Below are positions 7,336 through 15,067 of a stretch of 17,018 bases of DNA, piece after piece. The position numbers and the translations under genes were made by a program. The stretch is from FEN-1297 sp046705645 (GTDB taxonomy: Bacteria; Bacteroidota; Ignavibacteria; Ignavibacteriales; Ignavibacteriaceae), in the NCBI GenBank assembly GCA_046705645.1, contig JBJKQE010000043.1, positions 1 to 17,018 of the forward strand. Direction: 5' to 3'. The notes under the pieces are model-generated. The model was not told the DNA's origin. It was given only the letters and a program-made list of their open reading frames with translations, and searched no databases. The stretch's first letter is position 1. Every line of letters begins with the position of its first letter.

Positions 7336-8082
7336 ATGACGAAATTGAATCTTTATATTTTTTTAATAATTATTGCAGGAATTGTTTTTTATTCCGGATG
7401 TGCATCATCTACTAATTTCATCCGCTATACCGCTAAATCAAATAACTCAGACAATGAAAATCCATCTGTAAGATATTCATCCGGTAATGATGAAAATAAT
7501 TTAACTCAGGTAAATAATTCTTCGCTTAAAGACACATCAAGTATTTCTGAGGATTCACTTACAGTCGATCCCGATGTAGTACCGGAAAACAAAGAAAAAA
7601 TCGATATATCAAACATCTTAAGAAAATACGACTCTTCAAATTCTTCCGATGAAATGGAAGCCGATAAAAGTAATGCCCGTGAAAGAATGCTGATGGAAAT
7701 TATTAAATATTTAAATACACCTTATAAATACGGTGGAAATTCCAAAAAGGGAATTGATTGTTCGGCATTTACTAAGACCGTTTATGAAAAAGCACTATCT
7801 ATTGATTTGGAGAGAAGCGCTAGAGAACAGTATCGGGAAGGGGAAGTTATTAGATATATGGAAAACCTTAAATTTGGTGATTTGGTCTTTTTTAATACCA
7901 GGCGATGGGTGAAACCCGGACATGTAGGTATATATATTGGTGATCATCTTTTTGCTCATGCAAGTTCCTCAAACGGAGTTACGGTTTCTTCTCTTGATGA
8001 TCCATATTATTCAAGAAGATTTATGGGCGGGAGAAGAATAGAAAATATTTCCGGCTCAGGAAAATTATCCGGTATAAATTAG
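7336..8082 (+). CDS. NlpC/P60-family cell-wall hydrolase, probable lipoprotein
   Basis: The C-terminal NlpC/P60 domain (about residues 115-240) is a papain-like fold that usually cleaves peptide bonds in peptidoglycan stems. The catalytic triad is visible: Cys142 in GIDCSAF, His196 in GHVGIYIG and His208 in AHASSSNGV. The N-terminus is a hydrophobic signal followed by a candidate lipobox FYSGC with Cys22. Tyr at -3 is not canonical, so lipid attachment is likely but not certain. A Ser/Asn/Asp-rich linker (about 25-110) separates the anchor from the enzyme. The ATG lies 5 bp after the sigma-factor stop with no separate Shine-Dalgarno, suggesting co-translation with rpoD. Confidence 0.9.
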   Translation: MTKLNLYIFLIIIAGIVFYSGCASSTNFIRYTAKSNNSDNENPSVRYSSGNDENNLTQVNNSSLKDTSSISEDSLTVDPDVVPENKEKIDISNILRKYDSSNSSDEMEADKSNARERMLMEIIKYLNTPYKYGGNSKKGIDCSAFTKTVYEKALSIDLERSAREQYREGEVIRYMENLKFGDLVFFNTRRWVKPGHVGIYIGDHLFAHASSSNGVTVSSLDDPYYSRRFMGGRRIENISGSGKLSGIN

Positions 8083-8110
8083 ACCTTTCAAATCAACTAC
8101 TTATCTAATT

Positions 8111-8141
8111 TACAATTAATTATTTCTTAATTGTATTTTTT
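8111..8141 (+). terminator. Intrinsic terminator after the NlpC/P60 gene
   Basis: TACAATTAA (8111-8119) pairs perfectly with TTAATTGTA (8127-8135) around a 7-nt loop and is followed by a T-run at 8136-8141. The stem is low in G+C but 9 bp long, and it lies 28 bp after the stop codon. It would end the EutN-sigma-NlpC transcript. Beyond one short inverted repeat (GTAC-N6-GTAC near 8190), I see nothing further in the gap to 8279. Confidence 0.7.
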
Positions 8142-8279
8142 AAAAAATAATGTAAACTTTATTTCTTGGTGATTATTATCAAAATTATTTGTACGTCTAT
8201 GTACTTCCGTTGAATTTAGACATCAATTAAATTATGTTAAAATAAATTTTTGTAAAAATTAATGTTAGGAATTTGAAGT

Positions 8280-8825
8280 ATGTATAGGGAAAGTAATTAT
8301 TTCTTTAAAAAAGTTTTTAAACTCTACCTTAGTTTTTTCATAATTATAATATTTTCAAGTCTTTCTTTTTGTCAGATTAACTCATTAAAACAGCTTAAGA
8401 AAAATGCAAATGATTTGAATATATTAAAACAGAGTATTAAATCATCTGATCCGTGGACAATAGATCATTTAATAACAGCTGATGAATTAGCCAATGATCT
8501 TAAAAATTCTAAAACGAATGAACCATTAATTCTTCAAGTAGGGTTTAAATTTCTATATAACATAGGGCATATTCCGGGTGCAATATATGCTGGACCCGGA
8601 TCAGAGAAAAGCGGAATAGAATCGATAAAAGATGAAGTAAAATCACTTAAGAAAATTAAGAACATTGTCATCTATTGCGGTTGCTGTCCTTGGGGACATT
8701 GTCCGAATATTCGCCCGGCTTACACAACCTTGAAAAATCTCGGATTTACAAATGTAAAAGTGCTTTACATACCTCAGAATTTTGGTAAAGATTGGGCTGA
8801 TAAAGGTTACCCTGAAAAAAAGTAA
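8280..8825 (+). CDS. Secreted rhodanese-like protein with cysteine-rich loop
   Basis: This 181-residue protein begins with a signal peptide (hydrophobic LYLSFFIIIIFSSLSF, ending near residue 31) and carries one rhodanese-like domain (about residues 60-178). The segment HIPGAIYAGPG is the usual rhodanese approach motif. The active-site position reads IVIYCGCCPWGHCPN, with Cys133 expected to be the sulfur-accepting residue. Three more cysteines (135, 136, 141) sit in the same loop, where ordinary rhodaneses have a six-residue loop with one Cys. The export signal places it in the periplasm or outside. The substrate is unknown; sulfur transfer, redox or metal binding are all possible. AGGA at about 8268-8271 is the ribosome binding site. 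Confidence 0.85.
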   Translation: MYRESNYFFKKVFKLYLSFFIIIIFSSLSFCQINSLKQLKKNANDLNILKQSIKSSDPWTIDHLITADELANDLKNSKTNEPLILQVGFKFLYNIGHIPGAIYAGPGSEKSGIESIKDEVKSLKKIKNIVIYCGCCPWGHCPNIRPAYTTLKNLGFTNVKVLYIPQNFGKDWADKGYPEKK

Positions 8826-8888
8826 TATTTTGTCTTAAAGAAAAATTTTAAGAAATTAGTATTACTTCTTCCACATAATTATTGGGTT

Positions 8889-9644
8889 ATGCAAATATTT
8901 TTAGAAGAAACTCATAAAGTTCGCACTTATGATGTGGATTTTAACAACAGATTAAAAGTAAGCTCAACATTTAATTATATGCAGGATATAGCTGCCTCGC
9001 ATGCCGACAGTTTAAATTTTGGTTATAAGGATTTAAAGGAGGCAGGCTTATTCTGGGTACTTTCGTGGGTAAAAATACAGTTTGACGATTACCCTAAATT
9101 TGAGGAAGATTTTACAGTTAAAACCTGGGCAAAAGGAAAATATAAGGTATATGCGTTAAGAGATTTTATTTTATCAAATGAAAAGCAAGAAATATTTTGT
9201 AAAGCTACAACTGCTTGGCTTCTTATAAATGCAGGCTCAAAACGTATTTCCGATTTGAAAAATCTTCCGGCATACAGGCCATCTGAAGAAAATGAACATG
9301 CTCTAAAAGACCTTCCTTCAAAATTTTCTATTGAAAATAAAAAAGAAACTGTTTTTAGTAAACATATAGGTTATTCAAGTATTGATATAAACCAGCATGT
9401 GAATAATGAAAAATATATTGAGTTTATTCTTGATTGTTATTCCGAAGAATTCCATATCCAAAATCAGATTTATACGATGACGGTATCATTCCTTTCCGAA
9501 ACAAAATATAATGATTGGCTGGAAATTTATTTGAATAAAGACACTTCGAATAAAAATATTCATTTTATTGAAGGAGTTAATCAAAAGAATCAAAAGCCGG
9601 TTTTCCAGTCGCTAATTGAGTGGAAATCTTGCAGAATTTTTTAA
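8889..9644 (+). CDS. Acyl-ACP thioesterase (FatA/FatB-like)
   Basis: At 251 residues this is a bacterial double-hotdog acyl-[acyl carrier protein] thioesterase, which releases free fatty acids from acyl-ACP in the cytoplasm. The first hotdog (about residues 1-140) contains TYDVDFNNRLKVSSTFNYMQ and GLFWVLSWVKIQF. The second carries the signature DINQHVNNEKYIEFILD, with Asp166, Asn168 and His170 at positions expected to be catalytic. No signal peptide is present. It starts 63 bp after the rhodanese-like gene with a weak ribosome binding site, and no terminator is obvious between them, so co-transcription is possible but not shown. Confidence 0.9.
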   Translation: MQIFLEETHKVRTYDVDFNNRLKVSSTFNYMQDIAASHADSLNFGYKDLKEAGLFWVLSWVKIQFDDYPKFEEDFTVKTWAKGKYKVYALRDFILSNEKQEIFCKATTAWLLINAGSKRISDLKNLPAYRPSEENEHALKDLPSKFSIENKKETVFSKHIGYSSIDINQHVNNEKYIEFILDCYSEEFHIQNQIYTMTVSFLSETKYNDWLEIYLNKDTSNKNIHFIEGVNQKNQKPVFQSLIEWKSCRIF

Positions 9645-9662
9645 TTTCATTTCGAGAAATAG

Positions 9663-9686
9663 CCTAATTACTTAGGTTAATAACCT
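9663..9686. repeat. Overlapping short inverted repeats after the thioesterase gene
   Basis: CCTAA (9663-9667) can pair with TTAGG (9672-9676). Alternatively AGGTTA (9674-9679) can pair with TAACCT (9681-9686) around a single base. The two hairpins share 9674-9676, so they exclude one another. AGGTTAATAACCT also has the look of a small operator. They lie 76-99 bp before the Spy-like gene. The arms are short and the role is uncertain. Confidence 0.3.
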
Positions 9687-9761
9687 TTAAACTTAAACTT
9701 AATTTTAAATGTCAAATGTCCATAGATTTTAAAATAAATTATAACTTTTTGAAAGGTAATT

Positions 9762-10106
9762 ATGAGAAGTTTAATATTAACTGCTATTATTGCAGTTGCT
9801 TTTATTATTGGTGCCAACGCACAAAACCGTTTTTCGGTTAAAGATAGAGTTGACAGATTAAAAGACAGGCTAAAATTAACAGATACGCAAGCTGCTCAGG
9901 CTGATTCAATTTTTACGAATGCTGCAAATAAAATGAAAACCATTCCGGATACTGTTCAGGATAGAAGGCAAGCTTTTAGACAAGTTATGGCAGATGCTAA
10001 TTCCGATTTTGAAAAGTTATTGACAGATGATCAGAAAGTCGAATATAAAAAGATGATGGAAGAACGCAGAGGTTACATGCGTCATCGCAGGAATAATGAT
10101 AATTAA
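9762..10106 (+). CDS. Spy/CpxP-like periplasmic LTxxQ protein
   Basis: This 114-residue protein has a clear signal peptide (MRSLILTAIIAVAFIIGANAQ, cleavage near residue 20). A mostly helical, charged mature part follows with two LTxxQ motifs: LTDTQ at 39-43 and LTDDQ at 87-91. Such duplicated motifs mark the Spy/CpxP fold, seen in periplasmic chaperones and in accessory sensors of envelope-stress two-component systems. The tail RRGYMRHRRNNDN is strongly basic. GAAAGG at about 9751-9756 is the ribosome binding site. It lies 173 bp before a two-component system but behind its own terminator, so it is a separate transcription unit. A partnership with that system is inferred from position. Confidence 0.82.
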   Translation: MRSLILTAIIAVAFIIGANAQNRFSVKDRVDRLKDRLKLTDTQAAQADSIFTNAANKMKTIPDTVQDRRQAFRQVMADANSDFEKLLTDDQKVEYKKMMEERRGYMRHRRNNDN

Positions 10107-10139
10107 GCTTAATTAATACTCTCCTCAATTAAGCCTAAC

Positions 10140-10178
10140 AAAATCCGTATTGGGTTATTTAACCTGATGCGGGTTTTT
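10140..10178 (+). terminator. Intrinsic terminator after the Spy-like gene
   Basis: A stem of about 15-17 bp with several G-U wobbles pairs 10140-10154 (core TCCGTATTGGG) with 10163-10177 (core CCTGATGCGGG). The tip pairs TT with AA around ATTT, and the T-run ends at 10178. A second, smaller hairpin, GCTTAATT/AATTAAGC (10107-10114 with 10127-10134), starts at the base after the stop codon. Together they separate the Spy-like gene from the response-regulator promoter. Confidence 0.88.
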
Positions 10179-10226
10179 AATTTATATAAATCAAATATAA
10201 AACTTGAATTTCTATTTTATCCCTTC

Positions 10227-10261
10227 TTTCATTTTATTTTCATTTTTACTTTATATCTTTG
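10227..10261 (+). promoter_or_regulatory. Direct-repeat operator and promoter of the response regulator (site A)
   Basis: Two TTTCAT hexamers at 10227-10232 and 10238-10243 have an 11-bp period (TTTCATTTTATTTTCAT). After exactly 10 bp comes TATCTTTG at 10254-10261, a full match to the Bacteroidota -7 element TAnnTTTG. The expected transcription start leaves only a short leader before the ATG at 10280. The same arrangement occurs at 12507 and 15068. The repeat occupies the -35/-33 zone, as PhoB/OmpR-type activator sites do. Autoregulation by the adjacent response regulator is inferred. Confidence 0.6.
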
Positions 10262-10279
10262 TAATAAATTTATATTTAT

Positions 10280-10957
10280 ATGCGAATTTTATTAATAGAA
10301 GACGATAAAAAAATCTCTGCAGCACTTACAAAAGGACTAAAATCCGAGGGCTATGCGGTTGATTCTGCCGGTGATGGTATAATCGGTGAGGAACTCGCCG
10401 AAATTAATAATTATGATTTAATAATTTTGGATATTATGCTTCCCAAACAAGACGGCCTTCAAACTTGTTCAAAGTTACGAAGGAATAAAGTTCTCACTCC
10501 AATTTTAATGTTAACGGCTCTGGATGATGTATCGGATAAAATAAAAGGTTTAGATCAAGGTGCCGATGATTATCTTGCCAAACCGTTCCATTTAGGTGAA
10601 TTGCTGGCCAGAATGCGAGCTCTAATTAGAAGACAAAGTGAAATACGCTCGGCCGTGCTTGAAAACTACGGAGTTAAATTAGACTTAAACACACATAAAG
10701 CCTACCGCGAAGGAAAAGAAATACAGCTTTCCGTTAAGGAATTTGCTCTTCTTGAATTATTCATGATGAAGCCTAACAAAATTTTGACGAGGGAAATGAT
10801 ATCTGAACATTTATGGGATATTAATTTTGATCCTCGAAGCAATGTTATCGAATCATTCATTAAATTTTTAAGACAAAAAATAGACAAGGACTTTGATAAG
10901 CCGCTAATTCATACAATTAGAGGAGCGGGATATATTTTTATGGATGAAGATGCTTGA
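10280..10957 (+). CDS. OmpR/PhoB-family response regulator
   Basis: At 225 residues this is a standard two-domain DNA-binding response regulator. The receiver domain (1-118) has the acidic pair Glu7-Asp8/Asp9 (LIEDD), the phospho-acceptor Asp51 in DLIILDIMLP, Thr79 and Lys101 (AKPF). The winged-helix effector (about 128-222) shows LSVKEFALLELFM, LTREMISEHLWD, VIESFIKFLRQKI and the closing IRGAGYIF. No key residue is missing. It is followed by a sensor kinase after 105 bp. The direct repeats in its own promoter and in two downstream promoters are the expected type of binding site for this family, which binds DNA head-to-tail. Confidence 0.96.
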   Translation: MRILLIEDDKKISAALTKGLKSEGYAVDSAGDGIIGEELAEINNYDLIILDIMLPKQDGLQTCSKLRRNKVLTPILMLTALDDVSDKIKGLDQGADDYLAKPFHLGELLARMRALIRRQSEIRSAVLENYGVKLDLNTHKAYREGKEIQLSVKEFALLELFMMKPNKILTREMISEHLWDINFDPRSNVIESFIKFLRQKIDKDFDKPLIHTIRGAGYIFMDEDA

Positions 10958-10959
10958 GA

Positions 10960-11015
10960 CTCGATTCCGGATGCCGGTTTCTCGGTACCTGATTTATCGA
11001 GTATCAAGAATCGAG
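10960..11015. repeat. Inverted-repeat element between response regulator and kinase
   Basis: CTCGATTC (10960-10967) is the exact reverse complement of GAATCGAG (11008-11015). Between them lie a CCGG-ATG-CCGG mini-hairpin (10967-10977) and further TCGA-containing half-sites near 10999. The segment is richer in G+C than its surroundings. Related wording (GATTC...GGATGC..GG) appears at 12609-12624 before the outer-membrane barrel gene. It could be a dispersed intergenic repeat or an mRNA stability element in the regulator-kinase transcript. Confidence 0.45.
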
Positions 11016-11062
11016 AATAGAGTGACTGATATTTAATTCGTTTAGCTATTCAATACTGAATT

Positions 11063-12436
11063 ATGTTTTCTATAAAAACAAAAATAATTTTAGCATATAC
11101 AATTGTATTCGGAATAATGCTGACAGCCTTTGCTGCCATAATATATCATAGTACCAAGGAGGCGGAATTTCTAAAGCTGAATACAAATTTAAAAAGTTAT
11201 TCTATTTCTTTACGGACTGAAATAGAAGATGAATATGATGATAATGCTTCTTTTAATTTAAAAAAACTGTCTTCGATAAAATCAAAAGGATTAATCGGAG
11301 AAAGATTTCAGCTGTTTAGCAAAGAAGGGAAGATTATTATTAAAGACTCTTTACTATGGAAAAGTGAAATTCCGGATTTTGATAATATTTTAAATGGTTC
11401 ATTTGAATATGAAAGAAAGAGAATAAACCATCGCAAGTATCATATCTTTTGGAATAAGTTTGAAACAGAAAATGATTCGGTTTATATTCTTGAAACGGCT
11501 GCATCAGTTAAAGATGTTTACGATGATCTGAATCGATTATTTTATTTGTTTGTGTTTATTATACCTGCGGGACTTATTATCACCGGTTTTGCCGCATATT
11601 TTATTTCCAAAGCGGCATTCAAGCCGATAACGCTGATGGCGGATACGGCTAAAAATATATCAGTGGAAAACCTTGATAAACGTCTTGAACTACCTAAAGC
11701 GAAAGATGAAGTTAGGAGACTGGGAGAGACTTTAAATGAAATGATTGAAAGAATAGACAATGCATTTAAAAGCCAAAAAAGATTTGTTGCAAATGCGTCG
11801 CATGAAATTAAAACTCCTTTAACGGTTATTCAAACGGAACTTGAAATATTAGAAAAAAAATTGAATGATTCCGACTCTCAAGAAAGTTTAAGAAATGCAC
11901 TTTCGGAAATAGAAAATTTAACTGGGCTAACAAATTCACTTTTAACAATTGTAAAATTAGATGCATCTCAATCAAAGCTGAATTTAAGTCTAATAAGAAT
12001 TGACGAGCTGCTGGCAGATTGTATCCAAACTCTAAATAAAGCGGCAATTAATAAGAATATACAAATAAATTTGTCAATTGATGATCCGGTAGAAATAAAT
12101 GCGGATAAAGAGAAATTAAAAAGTGTTTTTTTAAATCTTATGGATAATGCGATTAAATATTCTTATTTAAATTCTCAAATAAAAATAACTATCGATAAAA
12201 GAGATAATAATATTTCTATTTGTATTGAGAATTCAGGTCCGGGAATTCCGCTATCAGATATTCCTTATATTTTTAATAGATTTTATCGATCCAATGAAAT
12301 ACGTGCAGAAATAAACGGCAGCGGTTTAGGCTTGGCTATAGCAAAAGAAATTATCGAGCTTCATAGGGGAAAAATAAAAGTTGAAAGTACAACAGGAGAA
12401 AAAACCACTTTCACTGTAATATTACCTGAAACATAA
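11063..12436 (+). CDS. Sensor histidine kinase
   Basis: This 457-residue inner-membrane kinase has TM1 at about residues 6-28, a periplasmic region to about 157, TM2 at about 159-181 and a HAMP linker at about 182-236. A HisKA domain follows with the phosphorylated His247 in NASHEIKTPLT, then a HATPase domain from about 345. The N box is N358-LMDN-A. The G1 box reads E-N390-S-G-P-G-I, with Asn where most kinases have Asp. The G2 box is NGSGLGLAIAKEI. Its place directly after the OmpR-type regulator makes them a pair. The periplasmic domain resembles no sensor fold I recognise. No Shine-Dalgarno is visible before the ATG. Confidence 0.94.
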   Translation: MFSIKTKIILAYTIVFGIMLTAFAAIIYHSTKEAEFLKLNTNLKSYSISLRTEIEDEYDDNASFNLKKLSSIKSKGLIGERFQLFSKEGKIIIKDSLLWKSEIPDFDNILNGSFEYERKRINHRKYHIFWNKFETENDSVYILETAASVKDVYDDLNRLFYLFVFIIPAGLIITGFAAYFISKAAFKPITLMADTAKNISVENLDKRLELPKAKDEVRRLGETLNEMIERIDNAFKSQKRFVANASHEIKTPLTVIQTELEILEKKLNDSDSQESLRNALSEIENLTGLTNSLLTIVKLDASQSKLNLSLIRIDELLADCIQTLNKAAINKNIQINLSIDDPVEINADKEKLKSVFLNLMDNAIKYSYLNSQIKITIDKRDNNISICIENSGPGIPLSDIPYIFNRFYRSNEIRAEINGSGLGLAIAKEIIELHRGKIKVESTTGEKTTFTVILPET

Positions 12437-12506
12437 GTTAATTAAATCTTTCAATTTTAATTAATTCATGTCACAGATTCTTATATTTATATTACAATTC
12501 TTAATT

Positions 12507-12541
12507 TTTCATCTTATTTTCATCTATAAATGTTAAATTTA
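12507..12541 (+). promoter_or_regulatory. Direct-repeat operator and promoter of the outer-membrane barrel gene (site B)
   Basis: TTTCATCTTATTTTCAT at 12507-12523 differs from site A by one base. It is followed after exactly 10 bp by TAAATTTA at 12534-12541, which matches TAnnTTTG except for the last base. The implied leader to the ATG at 12632 is about 85 nt. Confidence 0.58.
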
Positions 12542-12631
12542 TAAAATTTGATAATTTAGATCATTTAGTTGTAACAAAGTAAATTATTTCATGATACTTT
12601 TTCTAACCGGATTCTTGGATGCGGAGTAATA

Positions 12632-15055
12632 ATGCTAAAAAAATTGATACTAATAATTTTTATATTAACCTTAACCACTCTAGAATATTGCCAGCAGAAA
12701 AAAGATATGCAAAACTTCTGTTCAATAACCGGAAAAGTTTTTGACAGAGGTACAAAATTACCGATTGAATATACAAACGTAATGCTTTTAAATAAATCAG
12801 ATAATAAAATGGTTACCGGCACGGTAACCGATGAAAAAGGTGCTTTTAGTTTGCAGAGTATTAAGCCTGGTGATTATTATCTTAATATTCAGTTCATTGG
12901 TTATTCAACAAAAAAGATTAAAAATATTTTGCTTTCTAAATCAAAAAAGAATCTTGACCTAGGTAAAATTTATCTGCAGCCGTCAGCCATAAATATGAAG
13001 AATGTGGTTGTGGAAGGAATAAGATCGCCGATTACTTACGAGCTTGATAAAAAGGTGATAAATGTTGGCCAGATGCAGACGGCAATGTCGGGTACTGCAG
13101 CAGACGTTCTTGAAAATGTTCCTTCAGTCAGTGTTGATGTTGATGGAAATGTCAGCTTAAGAGGAAGCACAAATTTTCAAGTCCTTATAAACGGGCATCC
13201 GTCGGTTATGGATCCTCAAGATGCATTACAGCAGATTCCGGCAAGTTCTATTAAAACAATTGAATTGATTACAAATCCTTCGGCTAAATACGATGCTAGT
13301 GGTACTGCGGGTATTATAAATATTGTACTTAAGAAAAATGCAAATCTAGGTTTAAGCGGCTTGGTAGATATTATGGGAGGCTTGAACAATAAATACGGCG
13401 GCAATTTAATTTTTCAATATAAAACTCCTTTTATCGGATACAATTTGGGTCTAGATTTTAATCGACGTTTTTTTCCCGGCAAACGAACTGAAGATAAACA
13501 ATTTATTATATCAGGCAACACTTCTTATCTTAACTCAAATGGGGATATGACTTGGGGGAGAACATTATCCGGAATAAGTGGAGGACTCGATTTTACTTTT
13601 AGTGACAATGATAATCTATCAATTGGCGGAAGATACGGATCAAGATCCTTTTTAAGAAATTCTATTCTGAATTATAATCAGTGGTCTAATATAGCTCCGC
13701 AGATATTTTATTACCTTGATAACACAAATCATAACCATTCAGGTTCATTTTATGATTTAAATGCTAATTATCAGCATAAATTTGCAGACGACGGAAATCA
13801 ATTGACGGCTAATCTATCTTTTAGACATCGTAATAACAACGAAGCTTCCGTAAGTTACTCAACAATTACCAGCGGCCAAATAAATGGAACCAAAACAACC
13901 GAACTGGGCCCTGGAAACGAGTTAAGAGGAAATATGGATTATGTTTTACCAATAAATAAAAATGAAAAATTCTCTGCAGGTACGGAATATTTTGCTAGAC
14001 TTAGGCAGGATATAAACAAGTTGTATTTCTTTGATTCGACCAGCAATACTTATAATTTTCAGCAGCCATACAGCCACACAAACGATTTCAACAGAACAAG
14101 GTTTGCTGCTTATTCAATCTTTTCGGATAAATTGGACAGCCTTGGAATGCAATTAGGTGCACGCACAGAGTATACTTACCAGCTTGTAAAATTAGCGGAA
14201 ACAGGACAACAGTTTTCTCTAAACAGGTGGGACTTCTTTCCTTCAATTCATGCATCATACAGCTTTGCAGGCGGTACTCAAATTATGGCAGGATATTCCC
14301 GTCGAATTGAACGACCCGACGGCGGCGACCTTGAACCTTTTTATACCTGGTTCGATGCAACGGATGTACGAATAGGCAATCCAAATCTTCAGCCGGAATT
14401 AATAGATTCTTATGATGTCGGTTATCAAACATTTTTCGGTAAGGTATCTTTTTCAAATGATTTCTACTACCGTTTTACACATAATAAAATGGAAGACATA
14501 AATTCCGTTTATTCTGAAAACGTAACACTTCACACAAGCGCTAATGTAGGAACAGATTATTCTCTTGGGGCCGAACTTAGCATTTTATTTAACCCGGTTA
14601 AAATTTGGCAATTCAATTTAACCGGCGATGTTTATGATTATAAAATTCAGGGTAATTTATTTAATCAGTCGTTTGCAAGGGAAAGTTTGGATTGGAGTAT
14701 TAAAAGCAGCAATGATTTAAGTATCACACCTTCAACGGATATTCAATTAAATACAAGGTATCATAGTCCTTCGGTTACGGCACAAGGCAAGTGGAACGGA
14801 TATTTTACTGCTGATTTAGCAGTAAAACAAAATTTAATCGGTAAAAATTTATCTTTAGTTTTGCAGCTTAGAGATTTACTCCATACGGGTGGATGGGAAT
14901 TCTATTCTCAAGGAACGGACTTTTATAATTACTTTCATTTTGTAAGAGAGTCGCCTCAAGTAATGCTGGATTTAAAATATAATTTCAATAATTTTAAGGA
15001 AGAAGATCAGTCAAATAGTAACGGACAAGATACCGGAAATCCGGGAGGATATTAG
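12632..15055 (+). CDS. TonB-dependent-receptor-like outer-membrane beta-barrel protein
   Basis: The order of parts in this 807-residue protein is: signal peptide (about 1-20), carboxypeptidase-regulatory-like domain (about 31-108, SITGKVFDRGTKLPIEYTNV), plug domain (about 125-228) and a large beta-barrel (about 235-785). The plug contains SGTAADVLENVPSVSVDVDG, IKTIELITNPSAKYDASG and GIINIVLKK. The plug wording and C-terminal style fit the outer-membrane beta-barrel family common in Bacteroidota. Members resemble TonB-dependent transporters, but the substrate is usually unknown. A short Ser/Asn/Gly-rich tail ends in GGY. No SusD partner follows. GGAG at 12623-12626 is the ribosome binding site. 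The promoter carries the same direct repeat as the response regulator, so control by it is inferred. Confidence 0.92.
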   Translation: MLKKLILIIFILTLTTLEYCQQKKDMQNFCSITGKVFDRGTKLPIEYTNVMLLNKSDNKMVTGTVTDEKGAFSLQSIKPGDYYLNIQFIGYSTKKIKNILLSKSKKNLDLGKIYLQPSAINMKNVVVEGIRSPITYELDKKVINVGQMQTAMSGTAADVLENVPSVSVDVDGNVSLRGSTNFQVLINGHPSVMDPQDALQQIPASSIKTIELITNPSAKYDASGTAGIINIVLKKNANLGLSGLVDIMGGLNNKYGGNLIFQYKTPFIGYNLGLDFNRRFFPGKRTEDKQFIISGNTSYLNSNGDMTWGRTLSGISGGLDFTFSDNDNLSIGGRYGSRSFLRNSILNYNQWSNIAPQIFYYLDNTNHNHSGSFYDLNANYQHKFADDGNQLTANLSFRHRNNNEASVSYSTITSGQINGTKTTELGPGNELRGNMDYVLPINKNEKFSAGTEYFARLRQDINKLYFFDSTSNTYNFQQPYSHTNDFNRTRFAAYSIFSDKLDSLGMQLGARTEYTYQLVKLAETGQQFSLNRWDFFPSIHASYSFAGGTQIMAGYSRRIERPDGGDLEPFYTWFDATDVRIGNPNLQPELIDSYDVGYQTFFGKVSFSNDFYYRFTHNKMEDINSVYSENVTLHTSANVGTDYSLGAELSILFNPVKIWQFNLTGDVYDYKIQGNLFNQSFARESLDWSIKSSNDLSITPSTDIQLNTRYHSPSVTAQGKWNGYFTADLAVKQNLIGKNLSLVLQLRDLLHTGGWEFYSQGTDFYNYFHFVRESPQVMLDLKYNFNNFKEEDQSNSNGQDTGNPGGY

Positions 15056-15067
15056 TTTTGGTAAAAA

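Noticed and set aside
9645..9660. TTTCAT before the Spy-like gene as a fourth regulon site
   Set aside because: There is no second TTTCAT at an 11-bp period, and no -7 element at the required distance.
12438..12464. TTAATTAAA/TTTAATTAA inverted repeat after the histidine kinase gene as a terminator
   Set aside because: The stem is pure A/T and has no T-run after it, so it is weak evidence in such AT-rich DNA.
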